From Adiantum capillus-veneris (Eukaryota; Streptophyta; Polypodiopsida; Polypodiales; Pteridaceae), in the NCBI GenBank assembly GCA_014529385.2, contig CM043947.1:126602891-126666890 (forward strand): a stretch of 64,000 nucleotides of DNA, given 5' to 3'. The notes below the pieces were generated by a model that was not told where the DNA came from, searched no databases, and saw only the letters and a program-made list of their open reading frames with translations. Position numbers and translations under genes: made by a program. Below are positions 21,001 to 34,545 of the stretch, one piece after another (position 1 is the stretch's first letter; each line of letters opens with the position of its first letter).

Positions 21001-21461
21001 ACTGCCTTGACAATAAGTAACTCCTCCATGTGATAGGCCACAATCTAGGCCTATTGCACCTATGGAACCACCCATACACATCTTGAGGCCCCCTACACCA
21101 CCACCACCACTCTCACTAGAAAAAATTCCCACGTTCCCTCTCAGGGGTGAAGAGTGGGCAATGTCTTCATTATCTTAGAGCAAGGGAAAGTGAAGGTAAG
21201 TGAAGTTCATGCGATGCCAATAAAAGGGTAAGGAGACACAAACCTAATGAAATGGATGCTTCAGATTAGGAAAATTAGTCGCAAGAGGGGACATCACAAG
21301 CTCCCAAGGATGCAAATAAGCAAAAGGGGAGATCTAGAAGACATATTGGCATGGAGGATTTTCCATTAGGAGTAGGATCATTGCCTTATGACCTTGTTGT
21401 AGACATCAATAAGTAAGGAACAAAGATTACTTGGCAGCAAGTCCTCCATCTCTCACCTAAG

Positions 21462-21944
21462 ATGAGGAGGGCTTGGTCTAAAATGGTAAGCACCAGGAGA
21501 GCTAAAGGTAAGTCTGTTGGGGCCATCAGTGCACAAGGAATAAAGGATATCATATCGGTAGTAGATGTTGAAATCAAGGATCAACCAATCCCTAATGTTT
21601 ACATTGGTGGAGGAGCAAAATTATGTTTGATGACAGAGAAAGTTATGCACGGGCTAGGGTTAGAAGTGAATGAGCACTCTTCTTTGCACGAAAAAATGGC
21701 CAACAATGTTCCAGTTGCATGCATGGGCAAGGTGAATGGAGTCAAAGTGTCATTTTTTGGGGTGATTGTATCAATAGATGCATATGTAATCTCTACCAAG
21801 GGCGAGGGCTACCCACTAATTCTGGAGAGGCCTTGGCTCATGGCAATGAAGGCTCGACAAGACTGGGAGACTGGAGCGTTGCAATTGAGGCTAAAAAGTA
21901 AGTCTAGTGGGAAACATCAAAAGATTTTTTATGACATGAAGTAA
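21462..21944 (+). pseudogene. pol: Element C aspartic protease
   Basis: The 160-codon open frame contains PNVYIGGGAKLCLMTEKVM where gypsy proteases have an active-site D-x-G. The expected Asp is Gly here, so the enzyme would be dead. The second half (EGYPLILERPWLMAMKA) matches the I/L-L-G/E-R-P-W-L segment at the end of such proteases. It releases mature gag and pol proteins in active elements. Confidence 0.8.
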
Positions 21945-22072
21945 GGTAGGCAACAACAATTGGATATAGAGTCCTCTACGGATGAGTGGAGTACGAGTGA
22001 TTTCTCCTCCTCTAATAAGCAGACGTTCAAGGATGAGGCAAGCTCTCTAGAGGTAATGGGTGTACTACTGCA

Positions 22073-22228
22073 GAGGTGGAGAAGAGCCAAGATATCCAAG
22101 GTGAAGTAGATGATTCAGGGTTAGAAGCCATGTTATCCAAGGATTTTCCAGAGGTGGAGAAGAGCCAAGATATCCAAGGTGAAGTAGATGATTCAGGGTT
22201 AGAATCCATGTTATCCAAGGATTTTCCT
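22073..22228 (+). repeat. 78-bp in-frame tandem duplication in the PR-RT linker
   Basis: Units 22073-22150 and 22151-22228 are nearly identical ('gaggtggagaagagccaaga' starts both). The period of 78 bp is 26 codons, so the duplication keeps the frame and repeats an acidic peptide (SQDIQGEVDDSGLEAML). Confidence 0.92.
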
Positions 22229-22362
22229 CAAGAGGAAAAGAGTTTTACATATAGATCCTAAGGAAACATGCTAGCATGTTCATCATAGACTATGAGCACA
22301 TCAAAGGAGTCATTGTGATGTGACAACACTGCATCCAGTTAAAAGAGGGTAGTAAACCGGTC

Positions 22363-23600
22363 GTGCAGAAGTTGAAGAGGCTTGGGGTGGTTCAGCAAGA
22401 CGCATTGCTAAAAGAGGTAAAGAGGCTGCTTAAGGCTAGATTCATATATCCAATAGAGGATTTAGAATGGGTATCCCCAGTAGTGGTAGCCCCTAAGAAG
22501 AATGGCAAGTGGAGTGTGTGTGTGGATTACAAGCCACTAAATGGTGCTACAAAGAGGGATCACTTTGCCCTCCCTTTACAGATGAGATCTTGAATGAGAT
22601 GGCGGGTCATGAAAGGTATGATGTATGTGATGGTTACTCATGGTATTTTCAGATAGGGATTGCAAATGAAGATCAATGATTGACTACTCTTATCACACTT
22701 TGGGGATGTTTTGCATATAGGGTCATGCCATTTGGCTTGACTAATGCCCTAGCTACCTTCCAACGGTTCATGAATTTGGTTTTTCAGCCCTATTTTGGTA
22801 AGTCTAGCAGAGTTTTCATTGATGATTTTTGCATCTATAGCTCTAGAGCATAAAGCTTGAGCAAGATAGATGAAGGCTTTACATGACTGGCTCAGTTGGG
22901 AGGGTAGCTCAACAAGGATAAGTGCCACATGGGGGAATCCAAGGTAGCTTTTTTGGGTCATGTAGTGTATGAGAAGGGATAGAAGCTGATCCCAAGAAAG
23001 TGAAGTCACTCCCTGCTCTGCCTTCACCTTCCAACATGAAGGAACTAGTATCATTTTTGCAAAAGGTACACTATTTGAGTAGCTTCATTCATCTCCTTTC
23101 ACAGGAAATCTACCGATTATAGCAACTCATAAGGCAGGCAACCTTGGCATGGGATGGCAATAGTGAGAGGTGGTTTGAGGAGGTTAAGGGAATTTTTGGA
23201 TCTTTACCTACTGTCTTGCAACCTTGCTACGAGGAGACCTTCTATGTCAACCCTAGCCTTGGCTATGAGGTATTGGGGGCAGTTTTAATGCAAAAGGACC
23301 CAAAGACACTCTTCAAGAGACTTGTGTATTTTGTAAGTAGGGTTATGACTGCAGCTAAGAAGGGCTTCACCTCTACAGAACAATTAGTCTTGGCATTTAG
23401 ATTTGCCATGGAAAAGTTTAGAGCATACTTGTCACTGAAAAGGTTTGTTGTGCTTACCAACTGAGGATGTTTTCCTGTATGCTTTGCAACACAGGGAACT
23501 ATCCTCAAGGATAGCAGAATGGGTGGTGCAATTATAGGAGTTTGACTACACGCTACAAGTAGAGAGGACTACTAGGGCATGCTTAGCAGATGTGCTAACA
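22363..23600 (+). pseudogene. pol: Element C reverse transcriptase and gypsy RNase H
   Basis: RT begins KEVKRLLKARFIYPIED and VVVAPKKNGKWSVCVDYKPL (22363-22593). Across a frameshift it continues DVCDGYSWYFQIGIA, FAYRVMPFGLTNALATFQRF and the catalytic FIDDFCIYS near 22818. RNase H follows in 23144-23464 (VNPSLGYEVLGAVLMQKDPK, VYFVSRVMTAAKKGFTSTEQ) and on to about 23600 (FDYTLQVERTTRACLADVLT). The YxDD-box aspartates survive, but stops and shifts are frequent. Confidence 0.87.
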
Positions 23601-23690
23601 CAACGATGCTATGAAAGACCAGAGAAGATTCAGCCTAGTAAGGCTCCACCCCTAGCTGATCCCAAGAGCTTCTCTTCAGAGGCTCACAGT

Positions 23691-24063
23691 TCATACTTTG
23701 ATGGTGCCTACAAAGGGTAAAAGATAGAGCGTCGGTGGGAATTGATGTGTTAAATCCTTTGGGAGAAAAGTTCTTTTGTAAGGGGTTTCAGCTAGAAGAG
23801 GGTCACTCTAATAATGAGCCAGAGTATCACGATCTCATCTTGGGGTTATATTGATGTCTCTCCGATGGAATTTCTACATTAAGTGTTTTTTGTGATTCCA
23901 TGTTGATAGTGAAAGAGATGGTAGGGGTATGGGCCTGTAAGAATGATAAACTAGCTACCAAAATGAGGGAGGCCAATTCTCTAATGAGAAAGTTTGAATG
24001 TGCACATATCCACTTTGTGCCGCGGGAAAAGAACAAATAAGTAGATGCATTAGCTACAAAGGA
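23691..24063 (+). pseudogene. pol: Element C second (aRNH-type) RNase H
   Basis: Motifs in order across two or three frames are SYFDGAYKG (first D), HSNNEPEYHDLILGLY (E), FCDSMLIVKEM (second D) and KNK.VDALAT (last D). This D-E-D-D series and its place between the gypsy RNase H and integrase fit the archaeal-type RNase H that plant Tat-lineage elements acquired. Internal stops show decay. Confidence 0.8.
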
Positions 24064-24064
24064 T

Positions 24065-25012
24065 TTGCAGAGTATTATGTTGGGGGCTGTCACTATAAAG
24101 ACCCCTCTGTTTCAAGGCAAAGAAGCACTGAAGGACATTCTCTATTTCTTGCAGCACTGTGAGGCTCCCAAGCACATGAGTCAAAATGAAAGACGATGGT
24201 TAGCTAGAAAGGCTACTAAATATTGTGTTGTGAATGAGGATCTGTATTGCAAAGGAAAGGATGCACTATTTAGAAAAGTGCCTTCTACCAAGGAAATCAA
24301 AGGGATTCTAAGTAGTTGTCATGAGGGAGTGTGTGGTGGGCATTTTTCTCAAGAAATCACTAATAGGAATATTCTCAAAGTAGATTTAGTTTGGCCAAGT
24401 CTACACCAAGATGTGCAACACTTGTGCCACACACTTGCGACGTCTGCCAAAAGGTTGGACCTAGGAAGATAGCCTATCAGAAGCAGAGTCCTATCTCAGC
24501 TTATGGCCCATTTGAGAAATGGGGCATTGATGTAATCGGGTCGTTACTGTGCACGAAATCCGAAAAGAAATATGTCATCATGGGGGCAGAGGCACGCTCC
24601 ACTAGGAGGATCACTACCAAAGATGTGGGTGACTTTATCTTTGAGTGCATTTGTTGCAGGTTTGGTACACCCTTGGAAATCCTATCGGATAGAGGGTCTA
24701 GGTTTTGAGTAGATCTAGTAGGAGAACTAATGCACATTAAAGATCAAGTGTAGGCACTCTAATCCTTATTATTCTCAATGTAATGGGCTGGTGGAAAAGG
24801 TGAATGGCTTGATTTGTAAAATTATCACTAAGGAAGTGCATGTACACCCAAAGGCCTACGACAAACACTTAGATGTAGCACTTTGGGCCTACAAAACATC
24901 CTTCAAGACAACTTTGGGGTACACTCCTTTTGACCTAGTGTATGGACAAGAGGCTCTTCTTCCCATAGAAGTAGAGCTAGCAAGTTTGCGAGTTCTAAGG
25001 GCATATATATGA
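24065..25012 (+). pseudogene. pol: Element C integrase
   Basis: The zinc domain has SCHEGVCGGHF (about 24318-24348) and CDVCQKVGPRK in the overlapping frame. The core keeps GIDVIG (24526), ILSDRGSRF (24680, followed by a stop) and the Glu in CNGLVEKVNG (24785-24810). A helical C-terminal half follows (HLDVALWAYKTSFKTTLGYT, LVYGQEALLPIEVE). All three catalytic acidic residues can be found, but one frameshift and one stop split the gene. Confidence 0.87.
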
Positions 25013-25960
25013 GAATGACCAAAAGAAGAAGGTGGAGTAGTGAATCATTGACCTGGAGCGACTAGAACTAGACAGAGAATTAGCAATTCAACAATATGTT
25101 GCAAGGGCGCAAAAGTCATGAAGGAAGTTCAATAGGCAGCTGATAAAGAAGGACATCATGGAAGGTTCTCTTGTGCTAGGATATCACAACCAATTTAATC
25201 ATCAGAAGGATGGTAAATTTTGGCTAAAATGGGAAAGACCATTTGTGATGGTAGTTATAGGCTAGGAGACTTGGATGGGAAGTTGCATCACACCCCAGTA
25301 AATGGATGGTGGCTTAAACCCTACAAATGTAGATTAGAGCCACTGATTGAGCACTTTGTTTACACTTGTCTATGTTTGGTTGATGACCAGTCAGACTAGG
25401 ACACGGGCTAGAGACATGAATGTCTCCATCCATAGGGAGAGGGCTATTTGATGCACACTTTCCACACCCCCCCCACACACACAAAAAACCGTCCCTTGTA
25501 CATAGCTAGGCTAGTAGACACCTCTGCTTACCCCTTTGATTTGTGCATCTCCAAGCATGCTTTCAAGACACGACCATCGCCACACCCTAGGAAATACATG
25601 GATATCGGTACATCGCTCCACCATAGGGAGCTCGACCGTGTTCTCGGTTTGAAGGTCACCACAGACACAATCCGACATTGGAAAGTTGTCCATGGAGGGT
25701 TGCATGACCTTCGGCCATGGGTACTAGCCCCAAAGGGGAGCCTTATAAAGGTAATTATAAATATAAAAAAGAATGTTTTGTTTTCATAGAAAATTTAGGC
25801 CATCACCTTCCCCTCCTTGCGCTTGCAAAGGGGCCACCACCCTACCCAAGGCCACCACCCTCCCCCTCTCCCTCTTGCTTGGCGCCACCACCCTCCCTCT
25901 CAGATTGGGATAAATCGCAAGCGGGCCTCTTTTTGTTTTTTCCCACGTGGCAATTAAAAA
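25013..25960. other. Element C 3' end and C-rich spacer
   Basis: The integrase C-terminal remnant (IDLERLELDRELAIQQYVA, GKFWLKWERPFVMVV) extends to about 25320 with stops. A 113-codon frame at 25448-25789 is not recognised. From about 25800 the sequence is C-rich ('ggccaccaccct' repeated) and noncoding. Confidence 0.4.
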
Positions 25961-25964
25961 GCAC

Positions 25965-25966
<2 letters not shown>

Positions 25967-26032
<66 letters not shown>
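25967..26032. repeat. (CA)n microsatellite
   Basis: About 33 uninterrupted CA units between 'gcaccc' and 'gagcaaag'. Confidence 0.98.
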
Positions 26033-26035
<3 letters not shown>

Positions 26036-26189
26036 CAAAGCAAAGCGCGCCTAGATTAGGGCGGTGTGCATGGCGCGTGAGGAGCACGTGTAGTTCCTCT
26101 TGAATGCACTCTCCATTCGCAGCGCTTTTGTCACGATGGAATCCCCCCTCGAGGCTCTCCTTACCTGCTTGGCCCCAGCTCGCTTTCAT

Positions 26190-26438
<249 letters not shown>

Positions 26439-26620
26439 ATAGCATAAAGGCTTTGTACAAACCATTATTTAACACACACCACTGCACTTCCCATTATAGC
26501 ATCTTACAAATCATACCAATAGTCTTAGCCGCATGATACGCCATGCACTTTGCTAGCACTATTGGCAAAGAGGTGTGGAATATTTGAGTTCTTGGGTTCT
26601 AGATGGCACCGTGCACCATG

Positions 26621-27093
26621 CGGCCAAGTAATCCAAACTCACCAACAATAAAGCATCCTTGGGAAAATGTCAGTGTGAATGGATGGGCAATGACAAAAGC
26701 TCTCTTTTCTGTAAAATACCATCTACTCTATTTGTAAAATATACGCATGCATTTGATGCTTGTGACTCATGAGTTTTAGTGTGATATTTGGTGTAGCGTT
26801 TAAAGATCTATTTCTTTCTCTCTTACTCCTTCTTTCATACTTTCCATGCTCACGTGTTCTTTATTATCGTTATTATATGGACGGTGTGTACTATTTGATT
26901 GGCTTCGTTGGATGAGCACGAGCATCCTAGCTCTTGTATATGTGTGCATGTGTGTGACTCTCTGAGTCCCTGCAATGCATCCTAGCCACACATTTGCTAG
27001 GTGGTGCCTCCTTGAGTTTCTATTTTCCCCCACTGATGAAGTCCCTAGGCATCATCATGGTGTAGAGGCCACCGGGGTCGATTTTCCTGCCTT
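26621..27093 (+). repeat. Repeat R, copy 2 (uninterrupted)
   Basis: It matches 9195-9375 joined to 18558-18862. At the position of element B it reads 'gtgtagcgtttaaagatc', so it represents the pre-insertion site. The sequence to its left (26436-26620) has no supported gene and only weak likeness to the region before 9195. Confidence 0.9.
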
Positions 27094-27283
27094 ACGTATG
27101 TATCCTGGAATGTTATTGAGTTTTATACCTAGTGGGCCTTCTTTCTTGGGAGGGTATTTATTTCACTTCATAGGCTCTGATATTTGGCTGTGGTACCCAT
27201 ATTTGTTGATTACCTCTATAGTACTCTCATTCTTTCAAACTCAATTGTGATGCTATCCACCCCATGTGTTTGTCATTTTGAAC
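27094..27283. other. Short spacer
   Basis: No gene, RNA or repeat is recognised between repeat R and the minus-strand coding tract. Confidence 0.3.
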
Positions 27284-27838
27284 TTATCTTCCATATTCAA
27301 TCCACACTGGATCACTGACTTTTACTAAACTTCTTGGAATAAACACTTGCTTAACTTCCTTTTGCTTTCTTGAGTACTTGGGTTGATATACCTTTGCTTT
27401 TCTAGGTGGCTCCCTAGAGGTTTCATCTAGGTCAACAACTGAACTGAAGTTTCTAAAGCCTAACTTACTTGAAGAAGCTGATCCATGAGGGTTCTTTGAT
27501 GTAGAGGCATATGATGTCACAAATTTTGTGCTAGTTACGCTACTTAGTGGAAGGTCCACTTTAGCTTTACCTTTGTCTGTAATATTTGTCTTTGACTCTT
27601 GGGACATTTGCAACTCTAAATCCAACATTAATGACTCTTGTAATTGTTGCTTGCTATATCTTGGAAAGGAGAGTAATACTATTATGTCTTCTCTATATGC
27701 TTTTTGTTGGTCTAACCGCCAATGTCCAAGGATGGCATTTGTAAGCATGTACTTTGAAGGCTTTACTTGAAACTTTAAGTGCTCTTCATGCTTTTGGATG
27801 CTAAGAATAGCAACCATTTCTTCTTGACTTGTAGCCAT
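27284..27838 (-). pseudogene. Minus-strand tract, 184-codon frame, unknown
   Basis: The frame begins MATSQEEMVAILSIQKHEEH and continues FQVKPSKYMLTNAILGHWRL with RYSKQQLQESLMLDLELQMS. It becomes Ser/Thr- and Lys-rich (TSYASTSKNPHGSASSSKLG) and ends KEVKQVFIPRSLVKVSDPVW. The composition is protein-like and much longer than neighbouring chance frames. Open sequence in the same frame lies upstream past two stops (about 27850-27990, NGCNALLDQEAKCNMVSDNI). It is the best-preserved part of a 4.5-kb minus-strand tract that looks coding but decayed. I do not recognise the family. A retroelement or pararetrovirus-like polyprotein is only a possibility. Confidence 0.45.
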
Positions 27839-30800
27839 ACCTAAGAGTGCTTTGCTATTCTGTTTTCCTGGAGTGATCTAGAGGATCCTTTAGATGTTGT
27901 CTGAAACCATATTGCACTTTGCTTCTTGATCCAATAGAGCATTGCATCCATTAGGAAGAGAATGGGGTCTAGGAGGGCCTCTTTATTTGGCAGTTTAAGG
28001 AAGTCAAACCTTTAGTATTAAGAAAGTAATCAAAGGACATCTTTTGGATTCAAACATGAAAAATGGCTAGTTTATTTGAATTCAAAGTTTCCTCCCAAAA
28101 TGGAATTAAAAATCTAGCGGGTAAAACCATATCATGTAGCATATCTATGGAAAGAGATTGACGCGTGGATTGCAGATCTATGATCTCTGCTCAAATCGGA
28201 GATCATATATGGGAGCTATGGAAGGCCAAAAATCATAAAATTTTCCACCTCCTTTTTGGGGAGGAAAAGTGCATCCTTTGACCACTCTTACACATCTCTT
28301 ACACACCCACCATTCTTGCACACATGGCGTACACCTATTCGTCAAAATGTTAATCACCTCCATAAGCTCATGGCAAATAAAGAGGCCCTCCTACACCCCA
28401 TCCTCTTCCTAATGCTGACATTTGCTCCATTTGCATTGTTGAGGACTATATCTATCCTCATTGTGGTTCTCTTGAAGATCTATGTCCTTCTTTTGCCATA
28501 GTCTCGTCTTGATCTACCTTGGTCTCTATGGAAGGTGATTTGAGACCTTTCTTTCCACTAGGACTTCTATTTGTTGACTCTGTTGGCAATGATTGACTAG
28601 CCTTTGGACTTCCTATTGCTTCTTGGTTGTGTGCAACCTCTTTCTTCTTTACTTCTAACTTTAATGGCTTTTTTCACTCAATAGCTTTCATGGTCGTTCT
28701 TCTTTACTTCTTGATGCTAAATTTTCTTTAAGCTCTTTGGAGGTTGGAGATGAATCATCTTCAATAATCTTTGCTTTGGCATTGGTCTCCATTTTAATTG
28801 TGCTTGAGGAATTTGTGATGTCTTCCGCAGGTGACCAGTCTTGGTCTGCATTCTTGGTTGTCTTTGAAGGTTTCATCTTATTTGAACTTCGTGCTTCTAG
28901 AAATTTTTGGGCTAGTGACATTCCCAATATAATGTTGTCTGGTACATCTTTTGTTGTTGTCACATGAAGAACCTACTTGAATGGCAGTCGAAATGATTCC
29001 CCATCATTTTTCTCATTTGTTTCCTGATATGCTAATGAATTCAGGAGGATCTTCTAGCTGTGGTTGGCCACATTTTTTCCAAGTGCAAAAAGACATAAGG
29101 TTCTTGTCCAACTGAAAATCTAGCTTTACTTTGCTTGACAACTTTTCTTCATGTTCACCAGTAATGTTGCACCTAATCTTATCATGATTTATTTTTTAAT
29201 TTATTGATCTTGATGTGGTTGTGTCCATGGGTTGAACTCTTTTTGCATCTTCTTTTCTTTGACCACCTATTACAATTGATGTGGGCTCGTTTGTCTATGA
29301 AACTACACCTTTTGTTTGCAATTGTTGAGCATTATCTACCTGCATTTGAGTAACCTTTGATCTTAAAAGCTCCATTGTACTTTATGGAAAAATTTATCTC
29401 TTTTGGAGGAGATTTTGATGGTGACCTTTGTGTAGATTTTGAGCTCTAGCTTCCGTTGATTTTGACCTACCTATCACCTGTTCTGGAAGCTTGGGGCTTT
29501 CCATCATCTTGAGATGATCTTTAACTTCAAGCTTTCCATTTGTAGGGGTGTGTACAGGATCATGAACCTGTTGGTATTCATTTTCCTTCTTCATCTTGAT
29601 ATGCATATGTGAGCTTGGTCACATGAAATTGTTTGAACACTATGGGATTCGTCGGCTTTTGACTTTGACTTGCGGAAGTCGACTGGAACTTTTGTCCTTG
29701 ATGATCTTCATACATGCATTTCTGATGGAATCTTGGTCAATTGGTTACTTCTAAGAATCATATGATCCTTTAATGGTTTCTTCTTTGAAGAGATCTGGGT
29801 AGAAGTTCTAGTGTTTCTAACTAATGTTGTCATTTCTGGTACAAGAGCTGAGTTTGAGGGATTTGCACCTCCCCCCTTCCTAGGGTGATCACTAAATCTC
29901 TCTATGAGCTGGACTCAAGACTATTTGACTCTGGTTCAATCTCACTTATTGTGTGGCATTGTTGATGTTTGGCAATTGTAAACCTTTTGTATAGTTGCCT
30001 ATATACCTCCGTGAAACATGACAACTAATTCCCCAAGTTAAGTTGTAGATAGCATTACCTTCACCTTCATATTTTCTATCATGTGGGTCTCATTTGACAT
30101 GAGCTTTTTTGGTTTCAGGACCCAAGGCATCATAGACTATAGACTCTCGTCTATATCTATGTCAATTTCGGTCAACGTATATGCTCATTTGGTCACAACT
30201 TTGAAACTTGATTTTTGATGGGTGAGAGTTTGGCTCTAGACAAATTTATGGGATCACTCAGGTTATGTCATTCAACTCTAGAGAGGATGGGCTATAATAG
30301 ATTATTTTCTCTAAAACAAACCATACTTCCTAATCTATCATTGGGCATGATTCTATGAGCTGATATATAGGCGTTTCAAACACTAGATCAGCTTTTTTTG
30401 TACAATTTCCCTTCTTGGTCTACATAGTGTGCATATGAATTATGTGTGCCATATGATGCAAACATCATTTGCTTTGATGTATCCCTTAGAATCATGAATG
30501 ATTTCACACTAGCGGTAGTGGATGTAGAATTACTTGCAAAACTAACACTCTTTTCAACCTTTGATGATAAATGGACACTATGACTAAATTTACGTAGGAA
30601 TTTGTTGTTGAACGGTTCCAATTTAAGCTTTTTAGGTGCTTGTGCATCTTCTTACAGATTTTGAACTTGTAATGCTTTTACAAGTGCTTCTAATGGTAAT
30701 GCAGAAACATCTAACTGCACCAAAAATGATGAGTTAGATGCACTTACATCGCAGTCTGCATTTCCAATTTGCTCCAGTTGTTGTGTCCATGTTGCTTGGA

Positions 30801-31831
30801 TTTCTTGGGCAATCCTTTGGAAAATGTCCACCTTTTCTTCCACAATCTGAGAAATACACCATGACTGATGGTATTTTAATCGGTTCTTCCATCTCAAGCT
30901 CTTGTTAAGAAGTTTCAGCTTCTGTGTTGACCAAGTTGTCAGCATCTTCTTTTAGAACACTTAGCATCCGGTTGTAGATTGCTCCGTATTGACCTTTATA
31001 CTGTCTTTGAGTTGGTTCTTCAATTAGACTGGCTTCTATTGGTTGATCTATTGGATCTTCCAATTCTGGCTCTTGATTATAGATCCAACCACTCTAATCC
31101 ATGTACAATGATCTTGATTGCATATGCACCAATTGTATGGTTTGCTGACTTGTGCAGATGTCTAGATAAACACTTGGATCAATTTTTTTCACTTCATCTT
31201 TAAGCTTACAATACTTGGCTCCACTAAAATTTGTAAACATATTGGAGTTCTCTAGATTTGGCTTTACTATGATCAATAGGATCTTGGCTCCTGTGCTACT
31301 TTTTTTGCTCATCAAATATGTATGGCCTTCTGAATTTGCATATAAGACTTTGTCTCCATTGTAGCCATAGAGCTGTAAAATCTACTCTACTGCATTTGTG
31401 CCTTTGTTGCCCCTACTACTGGCTAACTCTTGTTTACTTGAACTCTCGACCTGACTTGAGCTGACTTGAGTCCATGTTGGTTCGGTCCATAAATACTACC
31501 TCTTAGCAAATTCTGATGTTGCTTAGCAGAATTTCTCCTACTCGGGTTGACAAGATTGCTTGTGCCAAAGAAATTTTGGTAACTGATTTCTCTTTAGACC
31601 CACAAGAGTTGATCAATTCTAGCTTGAATGAGTTAGACTTGATTATAACCTTTGAAACAATAAAAATTTGGGCTCTAGATAGCCTAATCTGCAATCGTTT
31701 TCACTGGTGTTCCCGGTCTCCCGATCATAAGCCCGATCTGCATTGCAATTACTTGCACTCGTCAATGTCTGGCTTGCACAATGACTTCTAGATTCTAGCA
31801 TTCTTTGACTGAATTGGGGATCACCGTCCAA
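27839..31831 (-). pseudogene. Decayed minus-strand coding tract of unknown identity
   Basis: Minus-strand frames of 60-97 codons follow each other in coding style: 31831 (MDGDPQFSQRMLESRSHCAS), 31315 (SKKSSTGAKILLIIVKPNLE), 30945, 30621 (MEPFNNKFLRKFSHSVHLSS), 29606 and 28963 (DNIILGMSLAQKFLEARSSN). In another phase, at about 30775-30840, CGRKGGHFPKDCP resembles a damaged zinc knuckle, which hints at a gag-like or coat-like protein. I see no RT, integrase or protease motif on this strand. The tract could be one ancestral gene or polyprotein of about 1,400 codons with many frameshifts. Identity is unknown. Confidence 0.35.
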
Positions 31832-33219
<1,388 letters not shown>

Positions 33220-33220
33220 A

Positions 33221-33238
33221 TTTGTATCAAAGCAGGTT
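33221..33238 (+). promoter_or_regulatory. Copia primer-binding site (tRNA-iMet type)
   Basis: The string 'tttgtatcaaagcaggtt' starts just after the LTR end. The usual plant copia site contains 'tggtatcagagc', so this version is mutated but recognisable. Confidence 0.75.
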
Positions 33239-33581
33239 GCATCCTCCCGGGCTTAGTGCCAGCAGCTCCAGCACATGCATGCTCATTTTCTCCGATTTCA
33301 ATGAGCTTTGGCAAGCGTTCGTAGGTTGACAAAAATTTCAGGTGAGCTCGTTGAGCTTAGTCTGCTCATACTTTTTATTCAGGCTCATTTCGGGCTCCGT
33401 TTCCACTACAACCAGGTCTGCACATACAATTTTGTCATTTTATGGAGAATTTCTATCAGTGTCAAATACTGCATAACAGGTCCCATACAGTCTACTGCGG
33501 GTTGTGTTATATAGCATGTGCTGGTCTCACTGAGTTTCTTCTCATTTCGGGCAGTTTTCACATAAGGTGCAGACATTTTCC

Positions 33582-34545
33582 ATGGCTGACAACAACACAG
33601 ATGTGTTCAAGATGTTTGTTGCTGAGGACAGATTGGATGGGGACAATTACCCTATGTGTTCAAGATGTTTGCTGTTGAGGACAGATTGGATGGGGACAAT
33701 TACCCTATGTGGGCTTACATGATGCAACATGTTCTTGTGTCAAAAGGCATCTAGAATATTGTGCAGGGCATCGCTGTACGTCCTGGTTCTGAGGATGTAG
33801 GTGATGTTGAGGATGTGGCAGGTCTTGCTGCAAGGATTACTACTGTTAGAGTTGTTTTGCCTACTGCAGAACAAGCTCGTTGGGATGTAAAGGATGCACA
33901 AGCTCATGCATTGATTGCGTTGTCTGTGAAGCACACCAATAATCCTCACATTCCTTCAACGAAATCAGCAAAACAGTCTTGGGATATTTAGGCTGGTCTT
34001 TATGCAAGCTGCAATGAGGAAAAAAATGCATTGCTGCGTAAAGAGCTTAAATTAATGATTATGCATGAGGAAGATGATATGGACACTTTCCTTGCTGGTG
34101 TCAAGGATATCAATGAGTAACTTATTACTGCAGGTGAAGTCATTTTAGACAGTTTCCTTGTGCAGACTGTTGTTGATGCCTTATGAGATTCTTACCAGAA
34201 TATTGCTATTACTTGGAGACTTATGATCCAAGGAAATCCTGAAGTTGTCAAAGTTGATGCATTGTGCACATTGTTGTTGCAAGAGTCACTTTCCAGAAAA
34301 AATAGGACTAGACAGTTGAATAGGCTTTTATTGCTTCTTAGAGAAGGGGTGGTAACAGCAATGCAGCCACTTCTTATGGTTCTTCTACGAGTGAAAATTT
34401 ACATGTTCCTAATGCTTCTGCTGGCAAAGAAATTCGCCTGGAACTTTTTGGTGATCAGGGCAAAAAGAAGATGCGTTGCCATTATTGTAAAGCTAATGAT
34501 CACTTGATCAAGCAATGTCCTAAGTTGAAGGCCAAAGAGGCATAG
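33582..34545 (+). pseudogene. gag: Copia gag
   Basis: It begins MADNNTDVFKMFVAEDRLDG and, after a local duplication, YPMWAYMMQHVLVSKGI, the typical N-terminus of plant copia gag. It continues with stops (LRKELKLMIMHEEDDMDTFL) and ends in a zinc knuckle, CHYCKANDHLIKQC (C-X2-C-X4-H-X4-C, about 34471-34512). Around 33605-33709 a ~54-bp segment ('tgttcaagatgtttg...tggggacaattaccct') is tandemly duplicated. Frameshifts and stops disable it. Confidence 0.88.

Larger units (their letters stand above)
20115..25450 (+). mobile_element. Element C: decayed dual-RNase H (Tat-like) Ty3/gypsy
   Basis: The order is gag, protease, RT, RNase H, a second RNase H-like domain and integrase, all on the plus strand, with many stops and frameshifts. 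A second RNase H between the gypsy RNase H and integrase is known from plant Tat-clade elements (Ogre/Retand). LTRs are not securely defined. The R copies at 9195-18862 (interrupted) and 26621-27093 flank the element and may be remnants of them. It is older than element B, judging by the density of lesions. Confidence 0.85.

Noticed and set aside
25784-26038. Cys-Val repeat frame on the minus strand
   Set aside because: It is only the CA microsatellite read as codons.
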